The notes below the pieces were generated by a model. It was not told where the DNA came from, searched no databases, and was given only the letters and a program-made list of their open reading frames with translations. 64,000 nucleotides of DNA. It comes from JAJPKK01 sp963787675. Lineage in GTDB: Bacteria; Pseudomonadota; Alphaproteobacteria; Rhizobiales; Xanthobacteraceae. The translations under genes were made by a program, and so were the position numbers. Positions 1-8,429 of the stretch are shown piece after piece; the first letter of the stretch is position 1; each line of letters starts with the position of its first letter. The stretch spans positions 434,001-498,000 of the forward strand of contig CAWBDV010000004.1 in assembly GCA_963787675.1 (NCBI GenBank). Direction: 5' to 3'.

Positions 1-616
1 GCGTCGTCGCAATCTTCAATGCGCTGAAGATATAGGGCACCGCATAGGGCAGCCTGATGTGCAGGATTTCGCGAATGCGCGGGGCCCGCAGCGAACGCGA
101 CAATTCGATGAGCTCTTCCGGCGTCGCCAACAGGCCCGTCGAGGTCGTCACAACGATTGGGAAGAACGTGATCAGGAAGGTGATGACGATGCGCGGCAGG
201 TCGGAGGCGCCGAGCGTCACCACGATGATGGGTGCGATCGCGACGATCGGCGTCGATTGCACGATGATCAGGATCGGATAGAGCGTTCGCGATAGAAAGC
301 GCGAGTTTGTCAGCGCGACGGCGAGCGGAATCGAAACCGCGATCGCCACCAGATAGCCGGCAAGCGCGACCCGCAACGTCGCCCATATGTGCCCGGCCCA
401 CACCCAGAGCGGCAGGTCGTAAGCACTCGTCACGATCGCACTCGGAGACGGCAGGAGGAAGGACGGGATCGCGAACACACGCGTCGCGGCCTCCCAGACC
501 AGCACCAGCGCGACAAAGGTCAGGGTCGGCGCAAGCCGGTCGAGCCAGACTGCGAGCCGCAAGGCTGGCCGCGCCGGCCGAGCTTTACGCTGCCGGACGG
601 ACGAAAAGCTGCTCAC
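1..616 (-). CDS. ABC transporter inner-membrane permease (SsuC/ThiX type), 3' end outside window
   Basis: The frame is open from a GTG at 616 to the window edge (205 codons) and overlaps the end of the upstream ATPase gene by about 30 bases. The translation begins MSSFSSVRQRKARPA and has several hydrophobic spans, with the binding-protein-dependent permease pattern around TPEELIELSRSLRAP (the EAA loop that docks on the ATPase). With the ATPase and binding protein immediately upstream it forms the membrane part of an importer in the nitrate/sulfonate/taurine/thiamine-precursor group. The substrate is not known. The distal membrane spans lie outside the window. Confidence 0.88.
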   Translation of the reverse strand, partial: MSSFSSVRQRKARPARPALRLAVWLDRLAPTLTFVALVLVWEAATRVFAIPSFLLPSPSAIVTSAYDLPLWVWAGHIWATLRVALAGYLVAIAVSIPLAVALTNSRFLSRTLYPILIIVQSTPIVAIAPIIVVTLGASDLPRIVITFLITFFPIVVTTSTGLLATPEELIELSRSLRAPRIREILHIRLPYAVPYIFSALKIATT

Positions 617-1364
617 GGATGTGGTTCGCAGTGATGTTGAAGGCAGGTTCAGCCAGGGTCGCAAGCGATCGCGGGCGTCCCCACGGAACGTCGATGATCT
701 CACGTACGCGGCCCGGCCGCGCCGTCATCACGATGATGCGGTCGGCAAGCAGCAATGCTTCAGGAATTGAATGCGTAATGAACAGAACGGTCTTGGGCCG
801 CTCTGCCCAGATGCGCAAAAGCTCGAGGCTCATCTCATCGCGCGTCAACGCGTCGAGCGCAGAGAACGGCTCGTCCATCAGAAGAATGTCGGGATCAAGC
901 AGCAGTGCTCGAGCAATGGCGACGCGCTGTTGCATGCCGCCCGACAGTTCGTCGATACGTTTGTCGGCGAAATCCGAGAGCCCGACCAGCGCCAAAAGCT
1001 CCTGAGCCCGCTTACGCTCATCGCTGGTGACGCGACCGAACTTGTGGCGCATCGGGAACGTCACGTTCCCAAGCACGTCAAACCACGGCAGCAGCGTCGG
1101 CCGCTGGAACACGATGCCGATCTCATCGCGCGGCTCGGTGACCGGAACATCATAGATCTCCACGCGGCCACGGGTCGGCTTGATCAATCCCGCGATCAAC
1201 CGCAGCAGGGTGGATTTGCCGCAACCCGACGGGCCGAGGACGGTAACAAATTCGTGGCGCCCGATGTCGAAGGAGACGCCATCGATCGCGGTCACCGCGG
1301 AGCCGTCGTCCTTGCCGAACGTCTGCTCGACATCAACAAACCGGATCACCGAGGGAGTCGACAT
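585..1364 (-). CDS. ABC transporter ATP-binding protein (NitT/TauT type)
   Basis: This 259-residue ATPase powers the importer formed with its neighbours. It has Walker A GPSGCGKST, signature LSGGMQQR, Walker B LLMDEP followed by the D-loop SALDA, and the switch His in FITHS, so it should be catalytically competent. The start chosen is the ATG at 1364 (MSTPSVIRF); the open frame reaches 1502, but that would run into the upstream binding-protein gene, and family members start near here. The gene order is binding protein, ATPase, permease. The family (SsuB/TauB/NrtD-like) is clear, the substrate is not. Confidence 0.9.
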   Translation of the reverse strand: MSTPSVIRFVDVEQTFGKDDGSAVTAIDGVSFDIGRHEFVTVLGPSGCGKSTLLRLIAGLIKPTRGRVEIYDVPVTEPRDEIGIVFQRPTLLPWFDVLGNVTFPMRHKFGRVTSDERKRAQELLALVGLSDFADKRIDELSGGMQQRVAIARALLLDPDILLMDEPFSALDALTRDEMSLELLRIWAERPKTVLFITHSIPEALLLADRIIVMTARPGRVREIIDVPWGRPRSLATLAEPAFNITANHIREQLFVRPAA

Positions 1365-1420
1365 CGGCACGGGTCCGGGAAGAGAGGCCCGCACCCGGGC
1401 CTCATGAGGGTCGAGCAAGC

Positions 1421-2464
1421 TTATTTCGGCAGGAACGAGCGGTCGACAGCCGTTTCCGGATCGAGCTTGTCGAGCGGCAGATTCTGGGCCTTGGCGGTCC
1501 ATTCCCAGGTCTTCGCCAGCAACTTTTTATCGTAGGCGCCGGGACCGTCGGCCTTCTCGACGGCATTGACCATCAGGGGGATCGAGGCAACGAATTCCTT
1601 TTCGGCAACCGTTGTGTCGACCTCAGGCACGATCGCTTTCAGCGCCGCCGCGGCGGCCTTCGGGTCAGCAATCGCCATCGCGTTGGCCTTCGCATAGGCG
1701 CGCAAGAATTTTCGCACCGTCTCCGGCTTCGCGGCCAGCATCTTTTCCGATGCGAAGACCGAGAGGCCATAGCCATCAAATCCATAGTCCGACCATTGGA
1801 TGATCTTGATCTTCTTGCCGCCCTCCGCAAGCGGCTTCTCGAAGGCTGGTGCGACTGTCGTCCAATTGATGGTGGCGATCACCTGTCCCGAAGCCAGCAT
1901 GGGCGCAAGCGCCGCAGGATCGACCTTGAGCAGGCTGACGCTTGCCGGATCGATGCCATTCGCCCGCAGGACCAACGGCCAAGCGACGTTCGACGATGAG
2001 AAAGTCGCGGTCGCCACCTTCTTGCCGGAGACATCCTTGAGCACGCTGATGCCGGAACCTTCGGTAGTGAAGATCGCGTCGGGCTGCAGCGTGTAGAGCG
2101 ACATCACCGCTTTAACCGGCACCTTACTCTCAGCCTTGGCCTGAAGGAGTGCTGCAAGGCCTCCCGTGCCCATATCCGCCGAGCCGACGCCGAGCTTGGT
2201 CACGACGTCTGAAGAGCCGCGCCCGGACTGCACCGTCACGTCAAGTCCTTCTGCCGCGAAGAGACCGCTCTTAATGCCGAGGTATGGTACGGCCTTATCG
2301 CCCGCCGGCAGCCAGTCGATCATGAACGTGACTTTTTCCGCTGCCGCGGCCGCCGTTGCGGCGGTCGCGAGGAGCGTGGCTGCGAACGCTATCCGGCTTG
2401 CTAACCCGATCGCTTGGCACGTGGAGGCGACGGTTGCACGGTAGGACGAATGCACGTCGATCAC
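1421..2464 (-). CDS. NMT1/THI5-like periplasmic substrate-binding protein
   Basis: This 347-residue exported protein begins with a basic then hydrophobic, Ala-rich signal sequence ending near AAAAAEK. The mature part opens with VTFMIDWLPAGDKAVPY and GLFAAEGLDV, the hallmark of THI5/NMT1-like binding proteins. The start is a GTG at 2464 with a strong AGGAGG ribosome site 8 bases before it. It should capture the ligand for the ATPase and permease just downstream. It is a clear paralogue of the protein at 3789-4778 (shared WLPxGD, SADMGxGGL and IQ/IPWSDYG blocks). The ligand cannot be read from sequence. Confidence 0.88.
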   Translation of the reverse strand: MIDVHSSYRATVASTCQAIGLASRIAFAATLLATAATAAAAAEKVTFMIDWLPAGDKAVPYLGIKSGLFAAEGLDVTVQSGRGSSDVVTKLGVGSADMGTGGLAALLQAKAESKVPVKAVMSLYTLQPDAIFTTEGSGISVLKDVSGKKVATATFSSSNVAWPLVLRANGIDPASVSLLKVDPAALAPMLASGQVIATINWTTVAPAFEKPLAEGGKKIKIIQWSDYGFDGYGLSVFASEKMLAAKPETVRKFLRAYAKANAMAIADPKAAAAALKAIVPEVDTTVAEKEFVASIPLMVNAVEKADGPGAYDKKLLAKTWEWTAKAQNLPLDKLDPETAVDRSFLPK

Positions 2465-2498
2465 GATAGCTCCTCCTGAAATAGCTGCCTAATTGGGA

Positions 2499-2515
2499 AG
2501 CAAGGATTGAGCCAG
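2499..2515 (-). promoter_or_regulatory. Sigma-54 promoter candidate for the 2464-to-1 transporter operon
   Basis: On the minus strand the sequence is CTGGCTCAATCCTTGCT. It has GG and GC exactly 10 bases apart and two mismatches to the YTGGCACGN4TTGCW consensus. It sits about 35 bases ahead of the binding-protein GTG, leaving room for the ribosome site. Confidence 0.55.
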
Positions 2516-2545
2516 ATCGAGGAAAACGCTTTCGGGATCGTGGAG

Positions 2546-3592
2546 TTATGCCAAAGCCCGCTCCTTGCCGGCAGCGGCTCCGGTATCGGTCACGGCGTAG
2601 CCGTAGGAGCGGCGGAACATCTCGTCCATGTGCTCCTGTGTCGTGCACGGCTTGAACTGCGGCGGTCGCTCAGCGGAAACGCACGTCGGCAGCGCTTCGA
2701 TCACGGCCGAGCGACGCGGACTATAGAAGAACGCAATCGAATAACGGTCCGTTCGCCGTGTCCCGTTATTCATCACGCGATGGGCATTCGAGTTGTAGAG
2801 GCCGTTGGTCCAACGGGCCATCAGGTCTCCAAGATTGATCACGAAGGTCCCGGGGATTGGCGTCGCGGCGATCCACTCGCCGGCAGCGTTGCGCACTTGA
2901 AGGCCACCGACGCTGTCTTGCGCGAGCAGCGTGATGCCGCCCCAATCGGTATGCGCGCCGGCGCCAATCTGGTTGGGCGGCGCGTCCGGGGGCTGCGGCG
3001 GATAGTGGAGCATGCGCAGACCAAGGCCGGGCAGGTCATAAACTGCTTCGAAGTGATCCTCGGGCAGATCGAGCGACAGCGCCATCAGCCGCAAGATGCA
3101 ATTCCCGAGCGCACGCACCGCCGCCTGGTACGCGAGCGTCTGCTCCTTGAATCCCGCGAGATTGGACGGCCACTGGTTATAGCCGAACCCGCGCAAGCCT
3201 GAGCGCGCCAACGGATGATCGTCCGGCAATTCCATTCCGCACTGGAAGCTCTCCTTCAGATCTTGGGGAGCCTTTTCCGCCTTGTCGTCCTGACTGTCGA
3301 GCACTTGAGCGCCGATCGGCTCATAGCCGACCTTGCTCGGCGATTTTTTCATGTCGAGGCTCATCTTCTCCGACAAAGGCAGTTCGAAGAAGCGTTTCGC
3401 AAAACGAAACTGGTCATCGATCAACGCCGGCGCGATGCCATGGTTGGCCACGTAAAAGAAGCCGGTCTCGCGGCAAGCCTTGTGAATCTCCCAGGCGAGC
3501 TTTTTGCGATCCGCGAGAGCAGGAGAAAAGCTGTCGGTAAGATCGATGATGGGAATCCGATCGGCAGGCTTCGGCGGCGTGTACACAATCAC
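2546..3592 (-). CDS. 2-oxoglutarate/Fe(II)-dependent oxygenase, isopenicillin-N-synthase-like
   Basis: This 348-residue cytoplasmic enzyme has an N-terminal DIOX_N region (IPIIDLTDSFSP, ETGFFYVANHGI) and the double-stranded beta-helix with iron ligands H214 and D216 (HTDWGG) and H271 (NAHRV). These are followed by the RYS motif that binds the 2-oxoglutarate carboxylate, so all key residues are present. Members hydroxylate or desaturate small molecules. It is divergent from the binding protein/deaminase pair at 3789 and shares its upstream region, which suggests oxidation of the imported compound. The actual substrate is unknown. Confidence 0.85.
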   Translation of the reverse strand: MIVYTPPKPADRIPIIDLTDSFSPALADRKKLAWEIHKACRETGFFYVANHGIAPALIDDQFRFAKRFFELPLSEKMSLDMKKSPSKVGYEPIGAQVLDSQDDKAEKAPQDLKESFQCGMELPDDHPLARSGLRGFGYNQWPSNLAGFKEQTLAYQAAVRALGNCILRLMALSLDLPEDHFEAVYDLPGLGLRMLHYPPQPPDAPPNQIGAGAHTDWGGITLLAQDSVGGLQVRNAAGEWIAATPIPGTFVINLGDLMARWTNGLYNSNAHRVMNNGTRRTDRYSIAFFYSPRRSAVIEALPTCVSAERPPQFKPCTTQEHMDEMFRRSYGYAVTDTGAAAGKERALA

Positions 3593-3675
3593 GGCGATGC
3601 TCCTCGCTTAGCAGTCAACTCTTGTTATCAAATCGGAGACGACGACGCGAGGACGAGAGAAATAGAGCGGTGCAA

Positions 3676-3703
3676 ATTGATTGTTCGGCGCTGCTCAATC
3701 AAT
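3676..3703. promoter_or_regulatory. Inverted repeat in the divergent intergenic region, candidate operator
   Basis: ATTGATTG at 3676-3683 and CAATCAAT at 3696-3703 form a perfect 8-bp inverted repeat with a 12-bp spacer. The site lies about 30-55 bases upstream of the sigma-54 element at 3732 and about 85-110 bases from the oxygenase start, so a single regulator could act on both genes. Confidence 0.45.
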
Positions 3704-3731
3704 AGACACACCGCGCCTGATTATGCGGTTA

Positions 3732-3748
3732 TTGGCATGATGCTTGCC
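3732..3748 (+). promoter_or_regulatory. Sigma-54 promoter for binding protein and deaminase
   Basis: TTGGCATGATGCTTGCC has GG and GC separated by 10 bases and matches the RpoN consensus at all but one or two positions. Transcription would begin near 3758, about 30 bases before the ATG at 3789. Confidence 0.65.
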
Positions 3749-3788
3749 TCTTATAGAGACATTCGGGGTTTTTTTTGCGAGGCTCATA

Positions 3789-4778
3789 ATGCGCGCATGG
3801 ACAAGAGGGGCGATCGTCGGTTCGGTGTTGCTGTCGGCATCCCCGGCGGGAGCCGCTGAGAAGATCATCTTTCAATTCGGCTGGCTGCCGGGCGGTGATC
3901 GTGCGGCTTACTACGTCGCGAGCCACGCGGGCCTCTTCGCCGCGGAGCAGCTTGAAGTGCAATTGCTCGCGGGCAAGGGCTCGACGGATGCGCTGACAAA
4001 GATCGCAACCGGCGCAGCCGACATGGGCGAAGGCGGATTGGACGCGCTCTTCACCGCGAAGCTGCAAAACGAGGTGCCCGTTACCGCGGTGATGCCGGTC
4101 TATACCAAGCCGCCGGATGCCCTGGTGACGACGACGGCGAGCGGCATCAAGAGCCTGAAAGACGTAGCCGGCAAATCAGTCGCCACATCGCCGTTCACCT
4201 CGTCGAACGGGCCATGGCCGTTTCTGTTGCAGATGAATGGTATCAGCCTTTCATCGGTCAAGATGATCAACGCCGATCCGGGCGCGCTCGGGCCGATGCT
4301 GGCCGCCGGGCGCACTGACGCCATCATCCAATACGTCGCCAATGCGCCGGCAACAGCGATGATCCTTCAGGAGACCGGGAAAACGATTCACGTGATTCCG
4401 TGGTCGGACTATGGACTGAAGGGTTACTCAAGCTCGATCTTCGTCTCGAACAAGGTGCTGGCGACGCGGCGTGACGCCGTGGTGCGGTTCACGCGCGCGC
4501 TCAAGAAGGCGGAGCAGATGATGCAGGACAATCCTGACGGTGCAGCCGCTGCCATGAAGGCGATGATCCCGGAACTCGATCTTGTGACGACCAAGGCGTT
4601 GGTGCTGGCGACGCTGCCGTTGATCTTTAACGAGAACACGCGGCAGGACGGGCTCGGCGTCTTTTCGCCGGCCCTCGTGCAGACGACATGGGAATGGGTT
4701 GCCAAGCAGCAAAATGCTTCGCCCGACAAACTCGATCCCATGAAGTCGATCGATCTGCAAATCACAGCATCACAGTGA
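3789..4778 (+). CDS. NMT1/THI5-like periplasmic substrate-binding protein
   Basis: This 329-residue exported protein starts at the ATG at 3789 (MRAWTRGAIVGSVLL). It follows GCGAGG and gives a proper signal peptide ending near AGAAEK; the frame is open 15 codons further upstream without a better ribosome site. The mature protein has FQFGWLPGGDRAAYY, HAGLFAAEQLEV and GAADMGEGGLDAL, the NMT1 core. It is paralogous to the protein at 1421-2464 but has no ATPase or permease of its own next to it, so it may share that transporter. The deaminase gene overlaps its stop codon. Confidence 0.87.
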   Translation: MRAWTRGAIVGSVLLSASPAGAAEKIIFQFGWLPGGDRAAYYVASHAGLFAAEQLEVQLLAGKGSTDALTKIATGAADMGEGGLDALFTAKLQNEVPVTAVMPVYTKPPDALVTTTASGIKSLKDVAGKSVATSPFTSSNGPWPFLLQMNGISLSSVKMINADPGALGPMLAAGRTDAIIQYVANAPATAMILQETGKTIHVIPWSDYGLKGYSSSIFVSNKVLATRRDAVVRFTRALKKAEQMMQDNPDGAAAAMKAMIPELDLVTTKALVLATLPLIFNENTRQDGLGVFSPALVQTTWEWVAKQQNASPDKLDPMKSIDLQITASQ

Positions 4779-5296
4779 CGAACGCCGGCATCGCTACGAG
4801 TGCGCCGAGTGACGAGCCGCGCGATCACGTATTCTTGCGGCGCGCATTTGCGTTGGCCGAAATGGGGCTGGCACGTGGCGAACGTCCGTTCGGCGCCGTA
4901 ATTGTGGGCCCCGATGGGCAAATCCTGGGCGAGGGCTACGCTTGCACCATCGAGCAACGCGACGTAACGGCCCATGCCGAGATCACGGCTATTCGCCGGG
5001 CGTGCACTTCGGCCGATCGCGATCAGCTCGCACGATGCACGCTCTATTCCAGCGCCGAGCCGTGTGCGATGTGTGCGGGCGGCATCTATTGGGCCAACAT
5101 CAGACGGGTTGTCTTCGGACTGACTGAAGCGCGGCTTCGCCGCCTGCGCAACGTGTCCGAGTGCACCGCCGCGCTGACCATGAGTTGCGAGACGGTCCTC
5201 GCGACCGGAGGTCACCCGATCGAGGTCGTCGGCGGTGTCTTCGAAGATGAAGCGATCAAGCCTCATCTGACATTTTGGGGCGCGAATAAAATCTGA
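4775..5296 (+). CDS. Zinc-dependent nucleoside/nucleobase deaminase (CDA fold)
   Basis: This 173-residue enzyme carries the zinc site of the cytidine/guanine deaminase superfamily: H67-A-E69 with E69 as proton shuttle, and P-C97-A-M-C100. The GTG start at 4775 overlaps the preceding stop as GTGA, implying translational coupling with the binding protein. The open frame extends 29 codons further upstream into that gene and was not used. The pattern AGGIYWANIRRVVFG resembles guanine or cytosine deaminases and TadA relatives, but a coupled transport gene argues for catabolism rather than tRNA editing. Release of ammonia would fit the sigma-54 promoter. Confidence 0.82.
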   Translation: MTNAGIATSAPSDEPRDHVFLRRAFALAEMGLARGERPFGAVIVGPDGQILGEGYACTIEQRDVTAHAEITAIRRACTSADRDQLARCTLYSSAEPCAMCAGGIYWANIRRVVFGLTEARLRRLRNVSECTAALTMSCETVLATGGHPIEVVGGVFEDEAIKPHLTFWGANKI

Positions 5297-5319
5297 GATC
5301 CAATAATCGCTCTCCAGGA

Positions 5320-6147
5320 TCAGCGCGCCAGCTCCATGATCTCCGCCGTGATCTCTTCTTGGCGCAGTTGCCGCTCGCGGCGGGTGAGAGCATCGAGCCG
5401 GTTCTCGATGTTGGTCTTGGCCGACGCCATGGTCATCATGCGCGCTTCATTCTCCGCGGCGTAAGCATGCATCGCGGCCTGGCAGAGTTGGGCGTAGACA
5501 TATTCCGCGGCGAGGCTTTCGAGCAATCGCTGGGGAGCGAGCGTCGTCAGCGGCTTCTGCCGGGCGAGCGGGCGCGCGAAACGCGTAAAGTCGATCGGCA
5601 GCAGCGAATGCCGATCGACCCGAATGCCGCCGCCGCCCGCCGCGCGCGAAAACACGATATCGACCCTGTTGATCGCCCCGTCGGCGATGTCGCCATAGAG
5701 CGCGTCGGCGATCCGGCTTGCGAAACTTGGAATGGCATCGACGTGGCTCGCCATGGGCGCCGACCAGGCTGGTGCAAGGCCACGTTCGCTCGCGACCGCG
5801 GCGCCGCGGGTGCCAACAAGAAAGATTCGGGAGTTCTGCAAATCAGTCTTTGCCGCATCGAGCGCGCGCTCGTTGAAGGACCCGACAAATCCTTGCTCGG
5901 CGCAGAACAGGATAATGCCGAGGCGGGCGCGGCCCACCGGAGCCGCCATCGCACCGTCCACCGGCAGCAGGTTCAAGGCGGTCCCGATGGCACGCGAGAT
6001 TACGTCGGTATAGGCTTCGATTCCCGCGAGCAGCGAACGGCCCTTTTGCGCGCGCGACGCCGCGATGCCGCGCATGGCCGTGACCACCGCGTGCAACTGA
6101 CGGACATTCTGAATCTGCGCGACAATATCGGCGAGACGCTCGGCCAT
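5320..6147 (-). CDS. atpG: N-ATPase subunit gamma
   Basis: This 275-residue central stalk subunit is the last gene of the N-ATPase operon, starting directly after the atpA stop. It opens with the long N-terminal helix (MAERLADIVAQIQNVRQLHAVVTAMRGIA, here split by reading only its first part: LADIVAQIQNVRQL) and ends with the long C-terminal helix (NIENRLDALTRRERQLRQEEI), the coiled coil that turns inside the alpha/beta hexamer. The middle is poorly conserved relative to housekeeping gamma subunits, as is usual for this type. It converges with the deaminase gene, with a gap of about 23 bases and no clear terminator. Confidence 0.88.
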   Translation of the reverse strand: MAERLADIVAQIQNVRQLHAVVTAMRGIAASRAQKGRSLLAGIEAYTDVISRAIGTALNLLPVDGAMAAPVGRARLGIILFCAEQGFVGSFNERALDAAKTDLQNSRIFLVGTRGAAVASERGLAPAWSAPMASHVDAIPSFASRIADALYGDIADGAINRVDIVFSRAAGGGGIRVDRHSLLPIDFTRFARPLARQKPLTTLAPQRLLESLAAEYVYAQLCQAAMHAYAAENEARMMTMASAKTNIENRLDALTRRERQLRQEEITAEIMELAR

Positions 6148-7692
6148 CTACGCGCTCGGCTTTGTCAGGTCAGTTGGCGATCCGAGTTCCGTCGCTAAGG
6201 CCGAGAGACTCTCCTTAAGCCGCGCTCCATCAGCTTCGCTTAAGGACCCGGTACGTTCGATTGCTTCAACAACCGGCGCGGCGAAGCGATCGATCCAGCC
6301 GGGAAGTTCCGAGCGGAATCTGCCGATCTGCTCGAGCTGCACCCGATCGAGAAGCCCGCTATGCAGCGCCGTAATGAGTGCCACCTCGTCCGCAAGCCTG
6401 AACGGCGCGTATTGCGGCTGAGACAGAATTGCCCGGATACGTCTGCCCCGATCGATTTTGCTTTTGACTTGGACATCGGTGACGCCGCCAAAGCGCGTGA
6501 ACATTTCGAGTTCCAGAAACTGGGCATAGTCCAATCGCAGCGTTTCGGCGGCGTCACGCAACGCCGCGGCCTGGGTTTTGCCACCGACGCGGCTGACGCT
6601 TGTTCCGACATCGACCGCAGGCTTTTGGCCCTCCTGGAACAGCCGCGAATCAAGAACGATCTGGCCGTCGGTGATGGAGATCAAATTGGTCGGGATATAG
6701 GCGCTGAGATTTCCGGCATCGAGTTCGGCGAGCGGAAGAGCGGTCAACGATCCACCGCCGGCGGCCTTCGCAAGCTTTGCGGCGCGTTCGAGCAGGCGCG
6801 CGTGAACATAAAAGACATCGCCGGGATAGGCTTCGCGGCCCGCCGGCTGTCGCGTCAGGAGCGCGATTTCGCGATGAGTCGCGGCGTGCTTGGTCATGTC
6901 GTCGATAACGACGAGGGCATGCTGGCCACGATCGCGGAAATATTCGGCCATAGTGAAACCGGCGAATGGAGCGATCCATTGCAGACCATGTCGCGCTGAT
7001 GCGCTCGCAATCACGAAGATGCAGCGCTCCGGCGCGCCGTATTTCTGGACCGCCTCGATCACGCGCTTGACGGTCGAGGATTTCTGGCCGACCGCCACGT
7101 AGACACAGATCACATCCGTCGACTTTTGATTGATGATGCAATCGACAGCGATTGCGGTCTTCCCCACGGCACGGTCACCGATGATGAGTTCACGTTGCCC
7201 GCGGCCAAGGGCAAACATCGTATCGATGACGAGCAGTCCGGTTTGGATCGGCTCGCTGACAAAATCGCGATCGATGATGGCCGGCGCCGGCCGCTCGATT
7301 GGTTCGGTCCGTTCCGCATTAATGTTGCCGCCGCCGTCAATCGGCCGCCCTAACGGGTCGACGATACGGCCGAGTAGCCCCGCGCCCACCGGCACGCGCA
7401 CCACTTCGTCGGTTCCGCGCACCCGGTCACCCGCTTCGACGGTTTCGCTCTCGTCGAGAAGAACGCAACCGAGCGAATCGCGGTCGAGCGTGAGCGCAAA
7501 ACCGACCTGTCCGCGCTCGAAACGCACCAGCTCGTCAAGGCGCACATTACGCAGTCCCGAGACCATCGCGATCCCGTCGGCCACCGCCTCGACGCGACCG
7601 ACCTCCTCGGCGACCGGCGCAAGCGATGCCGTGCGGACGCGCTCGGTGGCGTCCTGCAGCCAGGCATCAAGATCGGCGGGGCTGCTTGTCAC
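6148..7692 (-). CDS. atpA: N-ATPase subunit alpha
   Basis: This 514-residue subunit forms the non-catalytic nucleotide sites of the F1-like head. The P-loop GDRAVGKT lies at residues 172-179 and is followed by the usual alpha-type sequence (QKSSTVKRVIEA, YFRDRGQHALVVIDD, RQPAGREAYPGDVFY). Its start overlaps the end of atpF by 26 bases. Full length compared with other alpha subunits. It sits between atpF and atpG as in other N-ATPase operons. Confidence 0.93.
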   Translation of the reverse strand: MTSSPADLDAWLQDATERVRTASLAPVAEEVGRVEAVADGIAMVSGLRNVRLDELVRFERGQVGFALTLDRDSLGCVLLDESETVEAGDRVRGTDEVVRVPVGAGLLGRIVDPLGRPIDGGGNINAERTEPIERPAPAIIDRDFVSEPIQTGLLVIDTMFALGRGQRELIIGDRAVGKTAIAVDCIINQKSTDVICVYVAVGQKSSTVKRVIEAVQKYGAPERCIFVIASASARHGLQWIAPFAGFTMAEYFRDRGQHALVVIDDMTKHAATHREIALLTRQPAGREAYPGDVFYVHARLLERAAKLAKAAGGGSLTALPLAELDAGNLSAYIPTNLISITDGQIVLDSRLFQEGQKPAVDVGTSVSRVGGKTQAAALRDAAETLRLDYAQFLELEMFTRFGGVTDVQVKSKIDRGRRIRAILSQPQYAPFRLADEVALITALHSGLLDRVQLEQIGRFRSELPGWIDRFAAPVVEAIERTGSLSEADGARLKESLSALATELGSPTDLTKPSA

Positions 7693-8425
7693 GGTTCAAA
7701 TCCTCACGGATGCGGCCAAGGTCCGCGCGCCAGCTGTTGCGGATGATCGTGTTGCGCCCGTGCAGCTCTATTCCCGCGATCAGGGTCGCGTCGCTGCGAA
7801 ACGACAAAATCAGATCGTCGCCGAACATCTGCTTGAGCGTGCTGCGCACGCGTTCAGTTTCGGCATCCGACAGCGGTGCTGCCGACACGACCTCTATGCC
7901 TTCTCCCGCCGCGAAAGATGCCAGGCTCTCTCTGCTTTCGGACGACAGGGCGCTGATCTCTTGACAAAGACCATCGAGAAACATGGGAAACGCAATCTGC
8001 GGCGGACAGCGAGCCAGCAGACGCCGCGCGATTTCGATCGCAAGCTCGCCGGCGCGATCGATGATATCTAACTGTGCTGCCGCGCGGTCGCGAGCAATGG
8101 CCGCCTCGGCTTCGCTGTGCCGTTTCGTGATCTCCTCCTGAGCCGCTTCGAGGACACACGTTTTCTCCACTTCGGCCTCTTTGCGCGCCTCCATGATCAG
8201 CTTCGTTCGCTCTGCACTGATCTCCAGGCGCACCTTCTCCGCCTCAGCATGCAAATTGGTGGCCTCCTGGCGTGCCGCGTCGGCATCCGCGAGCAGCCGG
8301 TTCGCCGCCGCCTGGCGCTTCGCCACGACGTCCATTATCGGCCGGAAAAAGAACCGGGCGAGGATCCAGATGAGAACCAGGACATTGACGGTCTGGAGCG
8401 CCAGCGTCCACCAATCGATATGCAT
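7667..8425 (-). CDS. atpF: N-ATPase subunit b with delta-like C-terminal domain
   Basis: This 252-residue protein is much longer than a usual b subunit (about 160). Residues 8-30 are the membrane anchor, residues 35-140 a charged coiled coil. From about residue 175 the sequence (IEVVSAAPLSDAET, then LIAGIELHGRNTIIRNSW and LGRI) follows the pattern of the C-terminal domain of F-type delta (SAA-LS, AGV-I--GD-VID-SV-G-L-RL). The operon has no separate delta gene, so this protein probably provides both stator functions. N-ATPases are known to lack atpH; the domain match is my own reading by eye. Confidence 0.88.
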   Translation of the reverse strand: MHIDWWTLALQTVNVLVLIWILARFFFRPIMDVVAKRQAAANRLLADADAARQEATNLHAEAEKVRLEISAERTKLIMEARKEAEVEKTCVLEAAQEEITKRHSEAEAAIARDRAAAQLDIIDRAGELAIEIARRLLARCPPQIAFPMFLDGLCQEISALSSESRESLASFAAGEGIEVVSAAPLSDAETERVRSTLKQMFGDDLILSFRSDATLIAGIELHGRNTIIRNSWRADLGRIREDLNRDKQPRRS

Positions 8426-8429
8426 GAGC

